A stretch of DNA of 64,000 nucleotides from JBCCFC01 sp965213595 (GTDB lineage: Bacteria > Chloroflexota > Anaerolineae > Caldilineales > Caldilineaceae): contig CBDBZO010000002.1 of assembly GCA_965213595.1 (NCBI GenBank), positions 248,001 to 312,000 of the forward strand. Direction: 5' to 3'. The notes beneath the pieces were generated by a model. It made no database searches, was not told the origin of the DNA, and saw only the letters and a list, made by a program, of their open reading frames with translations. The translations under genes were made by a program, and so were the position numbers. This document shows, piece by piece, positions 30,912 to 41,098 of the stretch (positions are counted from its first letter, which is position 1; each line of letters opens with the position of its first letter).

Positions 30912-32066
30912 ATGCGCCATTTTTTCCTACTGCTCTGCTTCGGCCTCGTGGCCTGCGCCACGCCCGCGCCGGTTCAAAACGCGGCGGTAGCGGCGTCGCC
31001 CGCCGCCCGCGCGCTCGTGCCCACCTTCACCGCCACCCCACGGCCCAGCGACACGCCCGTTCCGGCAGCGTCAACGCCAACTCCCGCCGTTATCCCCACC
31101 GTTCTCTCCGCGCAAACGCCAACCGAAGCGCCCACCGCCACGCCCGATCCCTACGCCGGGCTGACCGTCGCCGATCTCGCCACGCGTTCCTACGGTGCGG
31201 GCGGCTTGCGCACGGAGCAGACGCTGGCCGTTACCGAAAGCTTTACACGCACGCTGATCAGCTACGACAGCGATGGGCTGACGGTTTATGGCTTTATGAA
31301 CGTGCCGCGCACGCCGCCGGGCGCGCAAGGCGAGGCGACGACCGCGCAATTCCCCGTGGTGATCGTCAACCACGGCTACATCGATCCCGCCGTCTACACC
31401 ACGTTGACCTACACCACGCGCTACGCCGATGGGCTGGCCAACGCGGGCTACGTGGCGATCCACCCCAACTTTCGCAACTACCCACCTTCCGACCCCGGCC
31501 CCAACGAGTTTCGCGTGGGCTACGCGGTGGACGTGCTCAATCTGGTTGGGCTGGTGCAGCGATTGGGCGGCGAGCCGGGGCCGCTGGCGCGAGCAGATGG
31601 CGAGTCGATTGGGCTGTGGGGGCACAGCATGGGCGGCGGCGTGAGCTTGCGGGCCATTGCCGTGGATAGCGCAATGGCCGGGGACGCACGGCTGGGCATC
31701 GACGCCGCCGTGCTTTACGGCGCGATGAGCGGCGACGAGCAGCGCAATCACGAGCGCATTCTCTTCTTCTCGGACGGCGCCCGCGGCAGCTGGACGGGCG
31801 ACGCCCCCAGCGCGGTCGATCTGGCACGCCTCTCGCCCATCAACCACCTGGCGAGTATCAAGGCGGCGGTCAGCATTCACCACGGCGCGCTGGATGCACA
31901 GGTTCCGCTGGCGTGGTCGGAGGATTTATGTGGACGGCTGCAAGCGCTGGAGAAAGCGGTGGAATGTTTCATCTACGCCGAGCAGCCCCACACTTTCGTC
32001 GGCGCGGGCGATGCGCTCTTTGTCCAGCGCACGGTGGACTTTTTCGACCGGGCGCTAAAGGATTGA
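30912..32066 (+). CDS. Alpha/beta hydrolase lipoprotein
   Basis: 384 residues, exported. The signal peptide ends in LVACAT (lipidated Cys near residue 15), followed by a Pro/Thr/Ala-rich tether to about residue 80. An alpha/beta-hydrolase domain follows: oxyanion region VIVNHGYIDP, nucleophile GHSMGGGV, acid probably in GALDAQVPL, histidine in EQPHTFVG. Resembles dienelactone-hydrolase/acetyl-xylan-esterase-like peptidases; substrate unknown. No clear operon partner. Confidence 0.85.
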   Translation: MRHFFLLLCFGLVACATPAPVQNAAVAASPAARALVPTFTATPRPSDTPVPAASTPTPAVIPTVLSAQTPTEAPTATPDPYAGLTVADLATRSYGAGGLRTEQTLAVTESFTRTLISYDSDGLTVYGFMNVPRTPPGAQGEATTAQFPVVIVNHGYIDPAVYTTLTYTTRYADGLANAGYVAIHPNFRNYPPSDPGPNEFRVGYAVDVLNLVGLVQRLGGEPGPLARADGESIGLWGHSMGGGVSLRAIAVDSAMAGDARLGIDAAVLYGAMSGDEQRNHERILFFSDGARGSWTGDAPSAVDLARLSPINHLASIKAAVSIHHGALDAQVPLAWSEDLCGRLQALEKAVECFIYAEQPHTFVGAGDALFVQRTVDFFDRALKD

Positions 32067-32429
32067 TGGAAAAACAGCGCGAGCATCCGCCGCAGCAAAT
32101 GTGTCGACGGCAGAACACGTTCAGGGAATTTGGCTCTCCGCGAATTTGTAGGGTCGAGCGAAGAAACCAGCGCCGGCAGCGGCTGAGCTCGCCGAAGCCA
32201 GAGCGGGTTCACGCCGTCAACTTTGAGGAGCCAAAAAACGAATCGCCTAAACAGTTGGCAACCTCTCCCAACGCAATCAGAAAAAGTAGAATTTGCGTAG
32301 GGGAACCAACTGGTCATACACTAACGTTGTATTTTTGACGCCGTGGCTACGTGGCGCAAACGTTCGCCAAACGTAGCGGAGCGGTGGCAAAAAACAACGC
32401 ATTTTTCGAGGCTACAGAGGAGGAATTCT
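32067..32429. other. 363-bp spacer without a recognised gene
   Basis: Contains only short shadow frames and an imperfect inverted repeat near 32347-32378 (CTACGTGGCG with CGCCAAACGTAG). The AAAGCGG-type and GAGGAGG ribosome-site region of the next gene lies at its end. No tRNA or clear terminator was seen. Confidence 0.5.
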
Positions 32430-33824
32430 ATGAGCATTGGGTCTCGCAAAGCAGGGGGCCGGCGGACGTTTGGCGTCTCGCTGGCCGTGTGGTTGGCGCT
32501 GTTCCTGGTCGCCATGAACGGCGCGGTTGTACAGGCGGAGGAGAACGATACCGAGGCGGGCACGACTATCTACCTGCCCACGGTAGCCCGCGCTCAGCCG
32601 TCCGGCTCCATTCCGGATGCGACGGGCGCGGTGACGGACGATGCGTGGCTGGTTTCGTACTGGAACAATCAGGCGCTGATCGGCGAACCGGTGGTGACGG
32701 GTGAGGACGACGAAATCAACTACAGCTGGGGCGAGAGCGCCCCGACAAGCGGCGTGGATGCGGACGATTTTTCCGCGCGCTGGACGCGGCGGGTGGATTT
32801 TGAGGAGGGCACCTATCGCTTCCTCGCCACCAGCGACGATGGCGTGCGCGTCTTTTTGGACGGCAACCTGATCATCAACGAGTGGAACCGGCAGTCCGCG
32901 CGCACCTTTACCGTGGATCGCGAGCTGGCGGCGGGCGAACACACCTTGCGCGTCGAGTACTTTGAGGATTACGGCGATGCGCGCGTCGAGTTTCGCTGGT
33001 ACGAAGTCGACGAGGCGGCGACGGACTTTTGGCGCGGCGAGTATTTTAACAACCGCGATCTGATTGGCACGCCCGCCTTTGTGCGCGAGGATGAGGAGAT
33101 CGATTTCAACTGGGGCGGCGGCTCGCCCGGCAACGGCATCAGCGACGACGACTTCTCAATTCGCTGGACGCGCACGCTTGATTTGGACGAAGGCCGCTAC
33201 CGCTTCCGCACGCGCACGGACGATGGCGTGCGCCTCTACATCGACGGCACGCTGGTGATCAGCGAATGGCGCATCATGAGCGATGAGCGCTTCGCCTATG
33301 ACATCACCTTTGACGACGACGGCACGCACACCGTGCGCATGGAGTACTACGAAGCCACGGGCAGCGCCAGGGCCGAGCTGGACATCGACGAAATCGACCG
33401 CAATGACGACGATGATGACAATGGCGGAGATGATGACGCCAACGTGCAGCTTGTCGGCAACGTGGTGACCTGTGCGCCGCCGAACCCGCCCAACAACGCC
33501 TCGATTCGCGTCTTCCGTCGCGAGGGCCCAGCAGAGAGCAGGGAGTGGGTGCGCATCACGAGCAAGGGGCTGGGTGCGATTAGCGCCACCGGCTACACCA
33601 AGATCAACGGCCTGCCCATCGACGACGAGTTTCGCACGGACGGCCACCCCTACTGGGTGGAAATCTGGCAGGACGGCGTGATTCTGCGCTCCGTGGGCAA
33701 CACGGATCGCGGCGAGCCCAGCTGGCGGCTCTTCCCCGATCAGGACAACTACACCCCCTGGCAGTGCGATCCGTCGACGTGGGCGCGGCTGCTGGCGGAG
33801 AAGGGGCTGGCGCCGAGCGAGTAG
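32430..33824 (+). CDS. Secreted protein with two PA14 domains
   Basis: 464 residues. Signal peptide (about 12-38, VWLALFLVAMNGAVVQA). Two PA14-like domains follow, about 65-185 and 195-325, both with the W-R-Y-N-x-L start and the DDGVRxxxDGxLxIxEW core (SDDGVRVFLDGNLIINEW; TDDGVRLYIDGTLVISEW). PA14 domains bind carbohydrate on surface enzymes and adhesins. An Asp-rich linker (DDDDDNGGDDD) leads to a C-terminal domain of about 110 residues that was not recognised. GAGGAGG precedes the ATG, which replaces an open frame from 32343. Monocistronic, closed by a terminator. Confidence 0.87.
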   Translation: MSIGSRKAGGRRTFGVSLAVWLALFLVAMNGAVVQAEENDTEAGTTIYLPTVARAQPSGSIPDATGAVTDDAWLVSYWNNQALIGEPVVTGEDDEINYSWGESAPTSGVDADDFSARWTRRVDFEEGTYRFLATSDDGVRVFLDGNLIINEWNRQSARTFTVDRELAAGEHTLRVEYFEDYGDARVEFRWYEVDEAATDFWRGEYFNNRDLIGTPAFVREDEEIDFNWGGGSPGNGISDDDFSIRWTRTLDLDEGRYRFRTRTDDGVRLYIDGTLVISEWRIMSDERFAYDITFDDDGTHTVRMEYYEATGSARAELDIDEIDRNDDDDDNGGDDDANVQLVGNVVTCAPPNPPNNASIRVFRREGPAESREWVRITSKGLGAISATGYTKINGLPIDDEFRTDGHPYWVEIWQDGVILRSVGNTDRGEPSWRLFPDQDNYTPWQCDPSTWARLLAEKGLAPSE

Positions 33825-33846
33825 GTCTGTACGACAAGTTTATACG

Positions 33847-33882
33847 AAAAGCCCGGCTTCTCAGGAGAAGCTGGGCTTTTTT
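33847..33882 (+). terminator. Rho-independent terminator of the PA14 gene
   Basis: Stem AAGCCCGGCTTCTC with GAGAAGCTGGGCTT (one mismatch), short AGG loop, ending in a run of T. A-run on the other side could make it work in both directions. Confidence 0.9.
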
Positions 33883-33958
33883 GTACACAGATACAAAAGG
33901 CCTGCCACCTCCAGCAATTCCAAATTTAGACCGCTTGCTGCCTAGTTAAAGAAAGTTT

Positions 33959-34027
33959 CGCCGCGGATTGCGCGGATCACGCGGATTTTCATCTCTGACT
34001 GCGCGCAAATCTGCGCAATCCGCGGCG
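33959..34027. repeat. Self-complementary spacer repeat
   Basis: CGCCGCGGATTGCGC (33959-33973) is perfectly mirrored by 34013-34027. Extra GCGGAT units lie between the arms. Upstream of the sufR promoter. Confidence 0.8.
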
Positions 34028-34103
34028 AACGATTCTTCCGGTCAGTTAAATGCTGTTATAACCATTTGGCTCATCTTTCCAATACGAATAAAAACATTTT
34101 TCT

Positions 34104-34132
34104 TTGACAAAATTGTTTTTTGCTAGTATACT
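34104..34132 (+). promoter_or_regulatory. sufR promoter
   Basis: TTGACA (34104-34109), a 17-base spacer, TATACT (34127-34132). Near-perfect sigma-70-type promoter 39 bases before the sufR start. The palindrome AGTATACT overlaps the -10, and CTGTCTACAG lies immediately downstream; either could be an operator for autoregulation by SufR (inference). Confidence 0.88.
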
Positions 34133-34171
34133 GTCTACAGATCATGCAGCATATTTCTCAGGAGCGGTCCC

Positions 34172-34816
34172 ATGGCCAGCTTACCCCGATCCCAAACGCC
34201 CACGCGGCAAATTCTTGAATACCTCCAGCGCCACGGTTCGGCGACGATTAAGGAGTTGGAGCAGCACCTGGGCGTGACGACCAACGCGGTGCGCCAGCAC
34301 TTGAGCACGCTTTCCAGCGAGGGCTACATCGCCCACCAGCGCGTGAGCACGGGCGTTGGTCGCCCGCACCACGCCTATTCGTTGACGGAGCGGGCGCACG
34401 ATTTGTTCGCCTGCCACTGCGACGATCTGGCGCTGACGCTGCTGGAAGAAGTCTTTGCGATGGAGGGCGTGGAGGTGACGCAGCGGCTGCTGGGGAGAGT
34501 AGGCGACAGGCTGGCGAGCAAGTACGCGCCGTCCGTACAGTCGACGGTGCTGCGCGAGCGGGTGGACGAGCTGGCGGTGGTGCTCAACGGGCGCGGCGTG
34601 CTGGCGGACGTGGAGGCCGAGTCGAGCGTGGGGAACGATCAGCTTGTGCTCAAAACGTATAACTGTCCCTTCCACGAGCTGGCGCACGAGCACCGCGAAA
34701 TCTGCACAATGGACAAGCAGATGCTGGAAAAGGTGATTGGGACGGGGCTGGAATTACAAACCAACATCATGGACGGGCACACGTGTTGTTCGTTTGTGGT
34801 GAGGGGTGAAAAGTAG
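34172..34816 (+). CDS. sufR: SufR-type Fe-S cluster-sensing transcriptional repressor
   Basis: 214 residues. N-terminal winged helix-turn-helix (about 10-75: ATIKELEQHLGVTTNAVRQH). The C-terminal cluster-binding region carries the SufR cysteine pattern: YNCPFHELAHEHREICTMD (two Cys) and GHTCCSFVV. In cyanobacteria and actinobacteria SufR holds a 4Fe-4S cluster and represses the suf operon when clusters are sufficient. It heads the suf cluster, with its own strong promoter and AGGAG site. The 189-bp gap to sufC has a hairpin but no clear promoter, so it may read through. Confidence 0.92.
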   Translation: MASLPRSQTPTRQILEYLQRHGSATIKELEQHLGVTTNAVRQHLSTLSSEGYIAHQRVSTGVGRPHHAYSLTERAHDLFACHCDDLALTLLEEVFAMEGVEVTQRLLGRVGDRLASKYAPSVQSTVLRERVDELAVVLNGRGVLADVEAESSVGNDQLVLKTYNCPFHELAHEHREICTMDKQMLEKVIGTGLELQTNIMDGHTCCSFVVRGEK

Positions 34817-34835
34817 GTGCGGCTTGTAGCCGCAC
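34817..34835. repeat. Short hairpin after sufR
   Basis: GTGCGGCT tgt AGCCGCAC, an 8-bp perfect stem with a 3-base loop, starting at the base after the sufR stop codon. No T run follows; it may protect the 3' end or attenuate read-through into sufC. Confidence 0.6.
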
Positions 34836-35005
34836 GGATGTTGGAATCCGTATCAGATAGTCCGATGCGAAGGCTGATGATCGCGCAGCTACAAGCAGCG
34901 CCTACGATTGCCCTGTTGGTCCCATGGAGAGCACCTGTCGGGAAGCCCTCACGCATCACGCAAAATTATTAGAAACCAAAAATTTACGAGGAGCTAAAAT
35001 CAACG

Positions 35006-35815
35006 ATGAGCACATTGGAAATCAAAAATCTCCACGCAACCGTGGAGGATACAGAAATTTTGAAGGGGGTGAACTTGACGCTTCACAGCGGCGAGATTCA
35101 CGCGCTGATGGGGCCAAATGGCTCCGGTAAATCCACGCTGGGCTACGTGATCGCGGGCCACCCGCACTACGAAGTCACCGAGGGCGATATTCTGGTCGAC
35201 GGCGAGAGCATTCTCGAGATGGAGGCGGACGAGCGCGCCAAAGCGGGTATTTTTTTGGCCTTTCAGTATCCCGTGGCCGTGCCGGGCGTAAGCGTGGCCA
35301 ACTTTCTGCGCACCGCCGTTTCCAACGTGCGCGGCTACACCGAGGAGCGCGACACCAACCGCGCGGGCGTGATCGGCAGCAATTTGATGCCGATGCGCGA
35401 TTTTCGCCGCGAGTTGAATACAAAGATGAAGGAGTACAACGTCGACTCCAGCTTTGCGCGCCGCTACCTCAACGAGGGCTTTTCCGGCGGCGAGAAGAAG
35501 CGCACCGAGGTGCTGCAGATGGCGATGCTGGAGCCCAAGTTTGCGATTCTCGATGAATCGGATTCCGGGCTGGACATCGACGCCCTGCGCGTCGTTTCGG
35601 ACGGCATCAACAAGCTGGCGACCGAGGATCGCGGCTTCCTGATGGTGACGCACTACCAGCGCATCCTCAACTATGTGAAGCCGGACTTTGTCAGCATTTT
35701 CTACGACGGTCGCATCGTGAAGACAGGCGGCATTGAAGTCGCGGAGGCACTGGAGGAGCGCGGCTACGGCTGGGTGGAGGAAGAGTTTGCGGACGCGGAG
35801 CCAGTAATGGCGTAG
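35006..35815 (+). CDS. sufC: Fe-S assembly ATPase SufC
   Basis: 269-residue ABC-type ATPase of the SufBC2D complex. Walker A MGPNGSGKST (about 35-44), Q-loop in AFQYPVAVPGV, the signature FSGGEKKR, and Walker B with the SufC-specific LDESDSGLD. Switch histidine in MVTHYQRIL. No membrane domain, as expected. The C-terminus ends in an acidic tail a little longer than usual. GAGGAG precedes the ATG. First structural gene of the cluster. Confidence 0.97.
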   Translation: MSTLEIKNLHATVEDTEILKGVNLTLHSGEIHALMGPNGSGKSTLGYVIAGHPHYEVTEGDILVDGESILEMEADERAKAGIFLAFQYPVAVPGVSVANFLRTAVSNVRGYTEERDTNRAGVIGSNLMPMRDFRRELNTKMKEYNVDSSFARRYLNEGFSGGEKKRTEVLQMAMLEPKFAILDESDSGLDIDALRVVSDGINKLATEDRGFLMVTHYQRILNYVKPDFVSIFYDGRIVKTGGIEVAEALEERGYGWVEEEFADAEPVMA

Positions 35816-35904
35816 TGCTTATTGCTTATTGCTTGATTCGTATGTTTACTGGTCGCGTTGGGATTCTGTTGCCTCGTGGCCGACGAGAAAATAAGCAATA
35901 AGCA
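35816..35904. repeat. Self-complementary spacer repeat starting at the stop codon
   Basis: TGCTTATTGCTTATT (35816-35830), beginning within one base of the sufC stop, is perfectly mirrored by 35890-35904. It separates sufC from sufB inside the operon. Confidence 0.8.
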
Positions 35905-35954
35905 GTAAAGACAACAATTGATGACAGCATTTTACCCTTGAGGAAAACATACAC

Positions 35955-37373
35955 ATGGCACTGCAAGAAGATCTGAAACAACTACAGGGCGTCAAGGAAG
36001 GCTACCAGTACGGCTTCCACGATGCAGACGTCAAGCCCGTGTTCCGCTCCGAGAAGGGGTTGGGCCACGAGGTGATCGACCAGATGAGCGATCAGAAGAA
36101 CGAGCCGCAGTGGATGCGCGATTTTCGCCACCAAGCGCTCGACCTCTTCTACGCCAAGTCCACCCCGGAATGGGGCGCGGATTTGAGCGGCATCGACTTT
36201 GACGACATTTACTACTACCTGCGCCCCTCGGCCAAGGCCGAGAAATCGTGGGACAACGTGCCGGAGGATATCAAGAACACCTTCGAGCGGCTGGGCATTC
36301 CGGAGGCAGAGCGCAAGTTCTTGGCGGGCGTCGGCGCGCAGTACGATTCCGAGGTCGTCTACCACAGCCTGCGCGAGGAGTGGGAGAAGCAGGGCGTCGT
36401 CTTCCTGGATATGGACGCCGGTCTGCGCGAGTATGAGGACATTGTGCGCCAATACTTCGCCACGATTATTCCGGCGGCGGACAACAAGTTCGCGGCCTTG
36501 AACAGCGCGGTGTGGAGCGGTGGCTCGTTTGTCTACGTGCCCAAGGGCGTGCACCTGGACGTGCCGCTGCAGGCCTACTTCCGCATCAACCAGGAGAACA
36601 TGGGCCAGTTTGAGCGCACGCTGATCATTGTCGAAGAGGGCGCGAGCGTCCACTACGTCGAGGGCTGTACGGCCCCGGTCTACAGCACGAACTCGCTGCA
36701 CAGCGCGGTGGTGGAGATCATCATCAAGAAGGGCGCGCGCTGCCGCTACACGACGATCCAGAACTGGAGCACCGACGTTTATAACTTGGTCACCAAGCGC
36801 GCCGTGGCCGAAGAGGGCGCGACCATGGAGTGGATCGACGGCAACCTCGGCTCGAAGGTGACGATGAAGTATCCGGCGGTCTACATGATGGGGCCAAAGG
36901 CGCACGGCGAGATTCTCTCGATCGCCTTTGCGGGCGAGGGGCAGCACCAGGATGCGGGCGGCAAGGTCGTCCACGGCGCGCCGTACACGACGAGCAAGAT
37001 CATCTCGAAGTCGATCAGCAAGGATGGCGGTCGCGCCAGCTACCGCGGCATGTTGAAGGTGGCCAAGGGGGCGCACCACAGCAAGAGCAACGTCGTCTGC
37101 GACGCGCTGCTGCTGGACGAGAGGAGCCGCTCGGATACGTACCCCTACATCGAGATCGAAGAGGACGAAGTTAGCATCGGCCACGAGGCCTCGGTAAGCA
37201 AGATTGGCGAAGAGCAGCTCTTCTACCTGATGAGCCGCGGCATGAGCGAGGAGGAAGCGTCGGCGATGATCGTCGGTGGCTTTATCGAGCCGCTGGTCAA
37301 GGAGCTGCCGATGGAGTATGCGGTGGAGATGAATCGGCTGATCCAGCTGCAGATGGAAGGCAGTATTGGGTAG
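35955..37373 (+). CDS. sufB: Fe-S cluster assembly scaffold SufB
   Basis: 472 residues, full length. Right-handed beta-helix core with the SufB signatures FVYVPKGVHLDVPLQAYFRI, VEEGASVHYVEGCTAP, QNWSTDVYNLVTKRA and the C-terminal helical DEVSIGHEASVSKIGEEQL. The cysteine of EGCTAP is the conserved sulfur-path cysteine. In the complex SufB receives sulfur and, with SufD and SufC, assembles the cluster. Separated from sufC by a hairpin-forming spacer and from sufD by a frameshifted gene. Confidence 0.97.
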   Translation: MALQEDLKQLQGVKEGYQYGFHDADVKPVFRSEKGLGHEVIDQMSDQKNEPQWMRDFRHQALDLFYAKSTPEWGADLSGIDFDDIYYYLRPSAKAEKSWDNVPEDIKNTFERLGIPEAERKFLAGVGAQYDSEVVYHSLREEWEKQGVVFLDMDAGLREYEDIVRQYFATIIPAADNKFAALNSAVWSGGSFVYVPKGVHLDVPLQAYFRINQENMGQFERTLIIVEEGASVHYVEGCTAPVYSTNSLHSAVVEIIIKKGARCRYTTIQNWSTDVYNLVTKRAVAEEGATMEWIDGNLGSKVTMKYPAVYMMGPKAHGEILSIAFAGEGQHQDAGGKVVHGAPYTTSKIISKSISKDGGRASYRGMLKVAKGAHHSKSNVVCDALLLDERSRSDTYPYIEIEEDEVSIGHEASVSKIGEEQLFYLMSRGMSEEEASAMIVGGFIEPLVKELPMEYAVEMNRLIQLQMEGSIG

Positions 37374-37530
37374 GCGCGATTTGCGATTTTGAATTTACGA
37401 TTTACCAGGTTGCAGCGGAGACGATGTTGTCTTCGCTGCGGCCTTGATGCGTAAAAAGTACTGTGTGAACTTGCGGAATGAACTCGCGGAGCGAGCACGC
37501 CTTTGTGCGAACGGGTAGACAAAGATTTTT

Positions 37531-38045
37531 ATGAATGCCGCGCTCTATTTACTTACAGGGCCGTGGGCGTCGGGGAAAACGACAGCGATTCCGCAGCTGC
37601 GTCAACTGCTGCCGGAGGCCGTCGTATTGATTGGGACATTTTGCTGCCTGGGTTATCGCTGGCAATAGATGCGGACGCGTCGACGGAGCCATTGGCGTGG
37701 CCGGGGTTGCACGAGATGTGGGTCGCGATCTTGGAATCGGTGTTGGCGAGTGGTTGCGACGTGTTGCTGTGCGGGCCAGCGACGCCCGCTGAGTTTAGCG
37801 ACGGTCGACTTGCCCGCTACCCAATCCGCTGCGCTTATTTGGATTGCCCCAACGATTTGTTGGCGATGCGCTTGCGGGCTCGCGGCGTAGTAGAACACGA
37901 AATTGCTGATGAGCTGGCGTTCCTGTCGAAATTGCGGGATGGCGCACACACGGCAATTTTTGTGCATCAGCAAACGCCACATCAAATCGCAAAAAACGTT
38001 GCAGCGTGGGTAGAAACATCACGACAGCTGAAAATTGAAAAATAA
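37531..38045 (+). pseudogene. P-loop kinase-like gene with a frameshift
   Basis: Starting at ATG 37531, the first frame encodes LYLLTGPWASGKTTAIPQL, with a Walker A motif (GPWASGKTT), but stops after about 45 codons. The rest continues in the frame one base back from about 37629: DWDILLPGLSL, then a nucleoside-kinase-like helical region (CPNDLLAMRLRARGV) to the stop at 38045. Restoring one G in TTGATTGGG would give V-V-L-D-W-D and a single protein of about 171 residues. It is either a recent inactivation or a sequence error. It resembles small P-loop kinases of unknown role and lies between sufB and sufD. Confidence 0.75.
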
Positions 38046-38059
38046 AAACGGAGACGAAT

Positions 38060-39397
<1,338 letters not shown>

Positions 39398-39412
39398 GAG
39401 AAGATTGATGAA

Positions 39413-39455
39413 TGAAGATTGCAGGCCGATGTTGTGGGTGGCTCTGCAATCTTCA
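39413..39455. repeat. Self-complementary spacer repeat
   Basis: TGAAGATTGCAG (39413-39424) is perfectly mirrored by CTGCAATCTTCA (39444-39455). Degenerate GAAGATTGATGAAT units run from the sufD stop to the left arm. Confidence 0.75.
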
Positions 39456-39483
39456 CTTGTCGGCCAATAAGTGGGCGTGAGCG

Positions 39484-39849
39484 ATGAAGCTGAAGGAGTT
39501 GGCATCGAAGATTGTAATTGATCCGCGTAAGCTGACGAAATATGTATTAGACCCCAGCTCCAAACGCGGTGCTGACAAGGCACGCTTATTTTCTAGTATG
39601 TTGGGTTATACTCAAGCGAACTACGAGCCGCTTTTACAGCAAATTCGCGAGCGCTCGCCCGACGCGGAAGTGCATTTCAATCAAGAGCGTCAATATGGGA
39701 ACGCATATTATATATTCATTGTAGTTGATGGGAGCAACGGCGAGCAGGCGCGAGTCCGAGTCGGGTGGTTTGTGCCGCACGGAATCGATGAAGTGCGTTT
39801 AGCTTCGGCGTGGCCATTGACATCAAAAAGACGGGGAGGTGTGGTATGA
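39484..39849 (+). CDS. DUF6883-like protein, module 1
   Basis: 121 residues, no signal or membrane segment. MKLKELASKIVIDPRKLTKYVLDPSSKRGADKARLF-type opening matches DUF6883-like proteins as I remember them: a conserved LDP, a Gly/Lys-rich turn and RLFxSxLGY. The C-terminal half reads as beta strands (VRVGWFVPHG). Function is not established. The stop overlaps the next ATG by four bases (ATGA at 39846), so the pair is translationally coupled. A second, diverged copy of the same pair follows at 40291. Base composition is visibly less GC-rich than the suf genes around it. Confidence 0.6.
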   Translation: MKLKELASKIVIDPRKLTKYVLDPSSKRGADKARLFSSMLGYTQANYEPLLQQIRERSPDAEVHFNQERQYGNAYYIFIVVDGSNGEQARVRVGWFVPHGIDEVRLASAWPLTSKRRGGVV

Positions 39850-40280
39850 CGAAACCTCAGCTATTCGATTTGGTCGAGTTAATTGTCGATATTCCGCAAT
39901 CCGAGCTTCCAGAGCCGGAGATACCAGGCGCGGAGCTGCGCATTGGCGATCGTGGAAACATTGTCGAAGTGCTTGGTGACCACGAAGCCTATATCGTGGA
40001 ATTTCTAGACGATGAGGGTTACACTTATCACTGGCCAATGCTTGAGCCATATACATTCGTCGTTGTTTGGCAGGATGCAACGAGGGAATATGTCCCCCTC
40101 GCCGAACAAATCGCCGACCTCGCCGCTCGCCTGCCGGAGTCGGCTGCGCAAAGCATAGCGGACTTCGCTCGCTTCCAATATGCGCGCACCGTGCCCTTCC
40201 GCAGCGCCGAGTGGACGGAGGCGTCGTCTGCGGCGGTACAGCAAAATCAACCAGAGCGCGAACTCATCGCCGCCGATTGA
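39846..40280 (+). CDS. DUF4926-like protein with antitoxin-like C-terminus, module 1
   Basis: 144 residues. The N-terminal half (LFDLVELIVDIPQSELPEPE, GDRGNIVEVLGDHEAYIVEFLDDEG) resembles DUF4926, a small beta-rich domain. The C-terminal part, IAEQIADLAARLPESAAQSIADFARF, has the pattern of the DUF2281-type antitoxin tail (L-P-x-x-x-x-x-x-x-x-D-F-x-x-F). The very end (ARTVPFRSAEW through ERELIAAD) is almost identical in module 2. Starts in the stop of the preceding gene. A toxin-antitoxin or immunity role is inference only. Confidence 0.6.
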   Translation: MTKPQLFDLVELIVDIPQSELPEPEIPGAELRIGDRGNIVEVLGDHEAYIVEFLDDEGYTYHWPMLEPYTFVVVWQDATREYVPLAEQIADLAARLPESAAQSIADFARFQYARTVPFRSAEWTEASSAAVQQNQPERELIAAD

Positions 40281-40290
40281 GTGATCTTGT

Positions 40291-40656
40291 ATGAAGCTGA
40301 AGGAATTGGCGTCGAAGGTTGTGATTGATCCGCAGAAGCTGACGGATTATGTGCTGGATCCAAGTTCTGGCAAGGGTCGACATAAGGCGCGTTTGTTTGC
40401 CAGCATCTTGGGCTACATTCAGGCAAACTATGAACAACTGATGGAGCAAATATTACTTCATGCGCCCGATGCGGAAGCACACTTCAACCATGGAAACGAT
40501 TTCGGCGTGGGGTATTACACCATCATTTCTATTGAGGGAATGAACGACCAACAGGCCATAGTTCGCATAGGTTGGTTTGTTCCACACGGCGAGGACGAAG
40601 TCATCTTGAAGACGGCTTGGCCGTTGACGGAGAAACGACGAGGAGGGTATTTGTGA
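40291..40656 (+). CDS. DUF6883-like protein, module 2
   Basis: 121 residues, same length as module 1 and clearly a duplicate. The first 25 codons and the VRIGWFVPHGEDEV block are close at DNA level; the centre is diverged (for example ILLHAPDAEAHFNHGNDFGV). Ten bases separate it from module 1, and the upstream base context of the start is the same. Ends in a GTGA overlap with its partner. Confidence 0.6.
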   Translation: MKLKELASKVVIDPQKLTDYVLDPSSGKGRHKARLFASILGYIQANYEQLMEQILLHAPDAEAHFNHGNDFGVGYYTIISIEGMNDQQAIVRIGWFVPHGEDEVILKTAWPLTEKRRGGYL

Positions 40657-41087
40657 TAAAACCAGCATTGTTTGATTTGGTCGAGGTAGTCGTTGACATA
40701 CCAAAAGACGAAATGCCGGAGCCAGAGATGCCGGGTGTTGAACTTGGCATTGGTTTGCAAGGATACATCGTCGAAATTTTCGGCGATCACGAGGCGTATA
40801 TGGTCGAATTTCTCGACGAGGAAGGGCATACGACCCATCTGACTACGCTATACGCCGAAATGGTAACAGTTGTCTGGCAGCGCGAAGCAAAAAAGGATGT
40901 GCCCATTGCCGAGCAAATCGCAAACCTTGTCGCGCGTCTCCCAGAGTCGACATCACAGGGTATTTTGGACTTTGCTCGCTTCCAATACGCACGCACCGTA
41001 CCCTTCCGCAGCGCCGAGTGGTCGGACGGATCGTCTGCGGCGGCACAGCAAAACCAACCGGAGCGCGAACTCGTCGCCGCCGATTGA
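40653..41087 (+). CDS. DUF4926-like protein with antitoxin-like C-terminus, module 2
   Basis: 144 residues, the same as the module 1 partner. Start is the GTG at 40653 inside the stop of the preceding gene (GTGA), which corresponds to the ATG used in module 1. FDLVEVVVDIPKDEMPEPE and GDHEAYMVEFLDEEG match module 1. The C-terminal third (PIAEQIANLVARLPESTSQG to the stop) is highly conserved at DNA level, more than the middle, which suggests gene conversion or strong constraint. Confidence 0.6.
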   Translation: MIKPALFDLVEVVVDIPKDEMPEPEMPGVELGIGLQGYIVEIFGDHEAYMVEFLDEEGHTTHLTTLYAEMVTVVWQREAKKDVPIAEQIANLVARLPESTSQGILDFARFQYARTVPFRSAEWSDGSSAAAQQNQPERELVAAD

Positions 41088-41098
41088 ACAGCGTCACC

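Noticed and set aside
32067..32429. Minus-strand frame over the hydrolase/PA14 spacer
   Set aside because: No domain, no ribosome site and overlap with the end of the hydrolase gene; likely a shadow.
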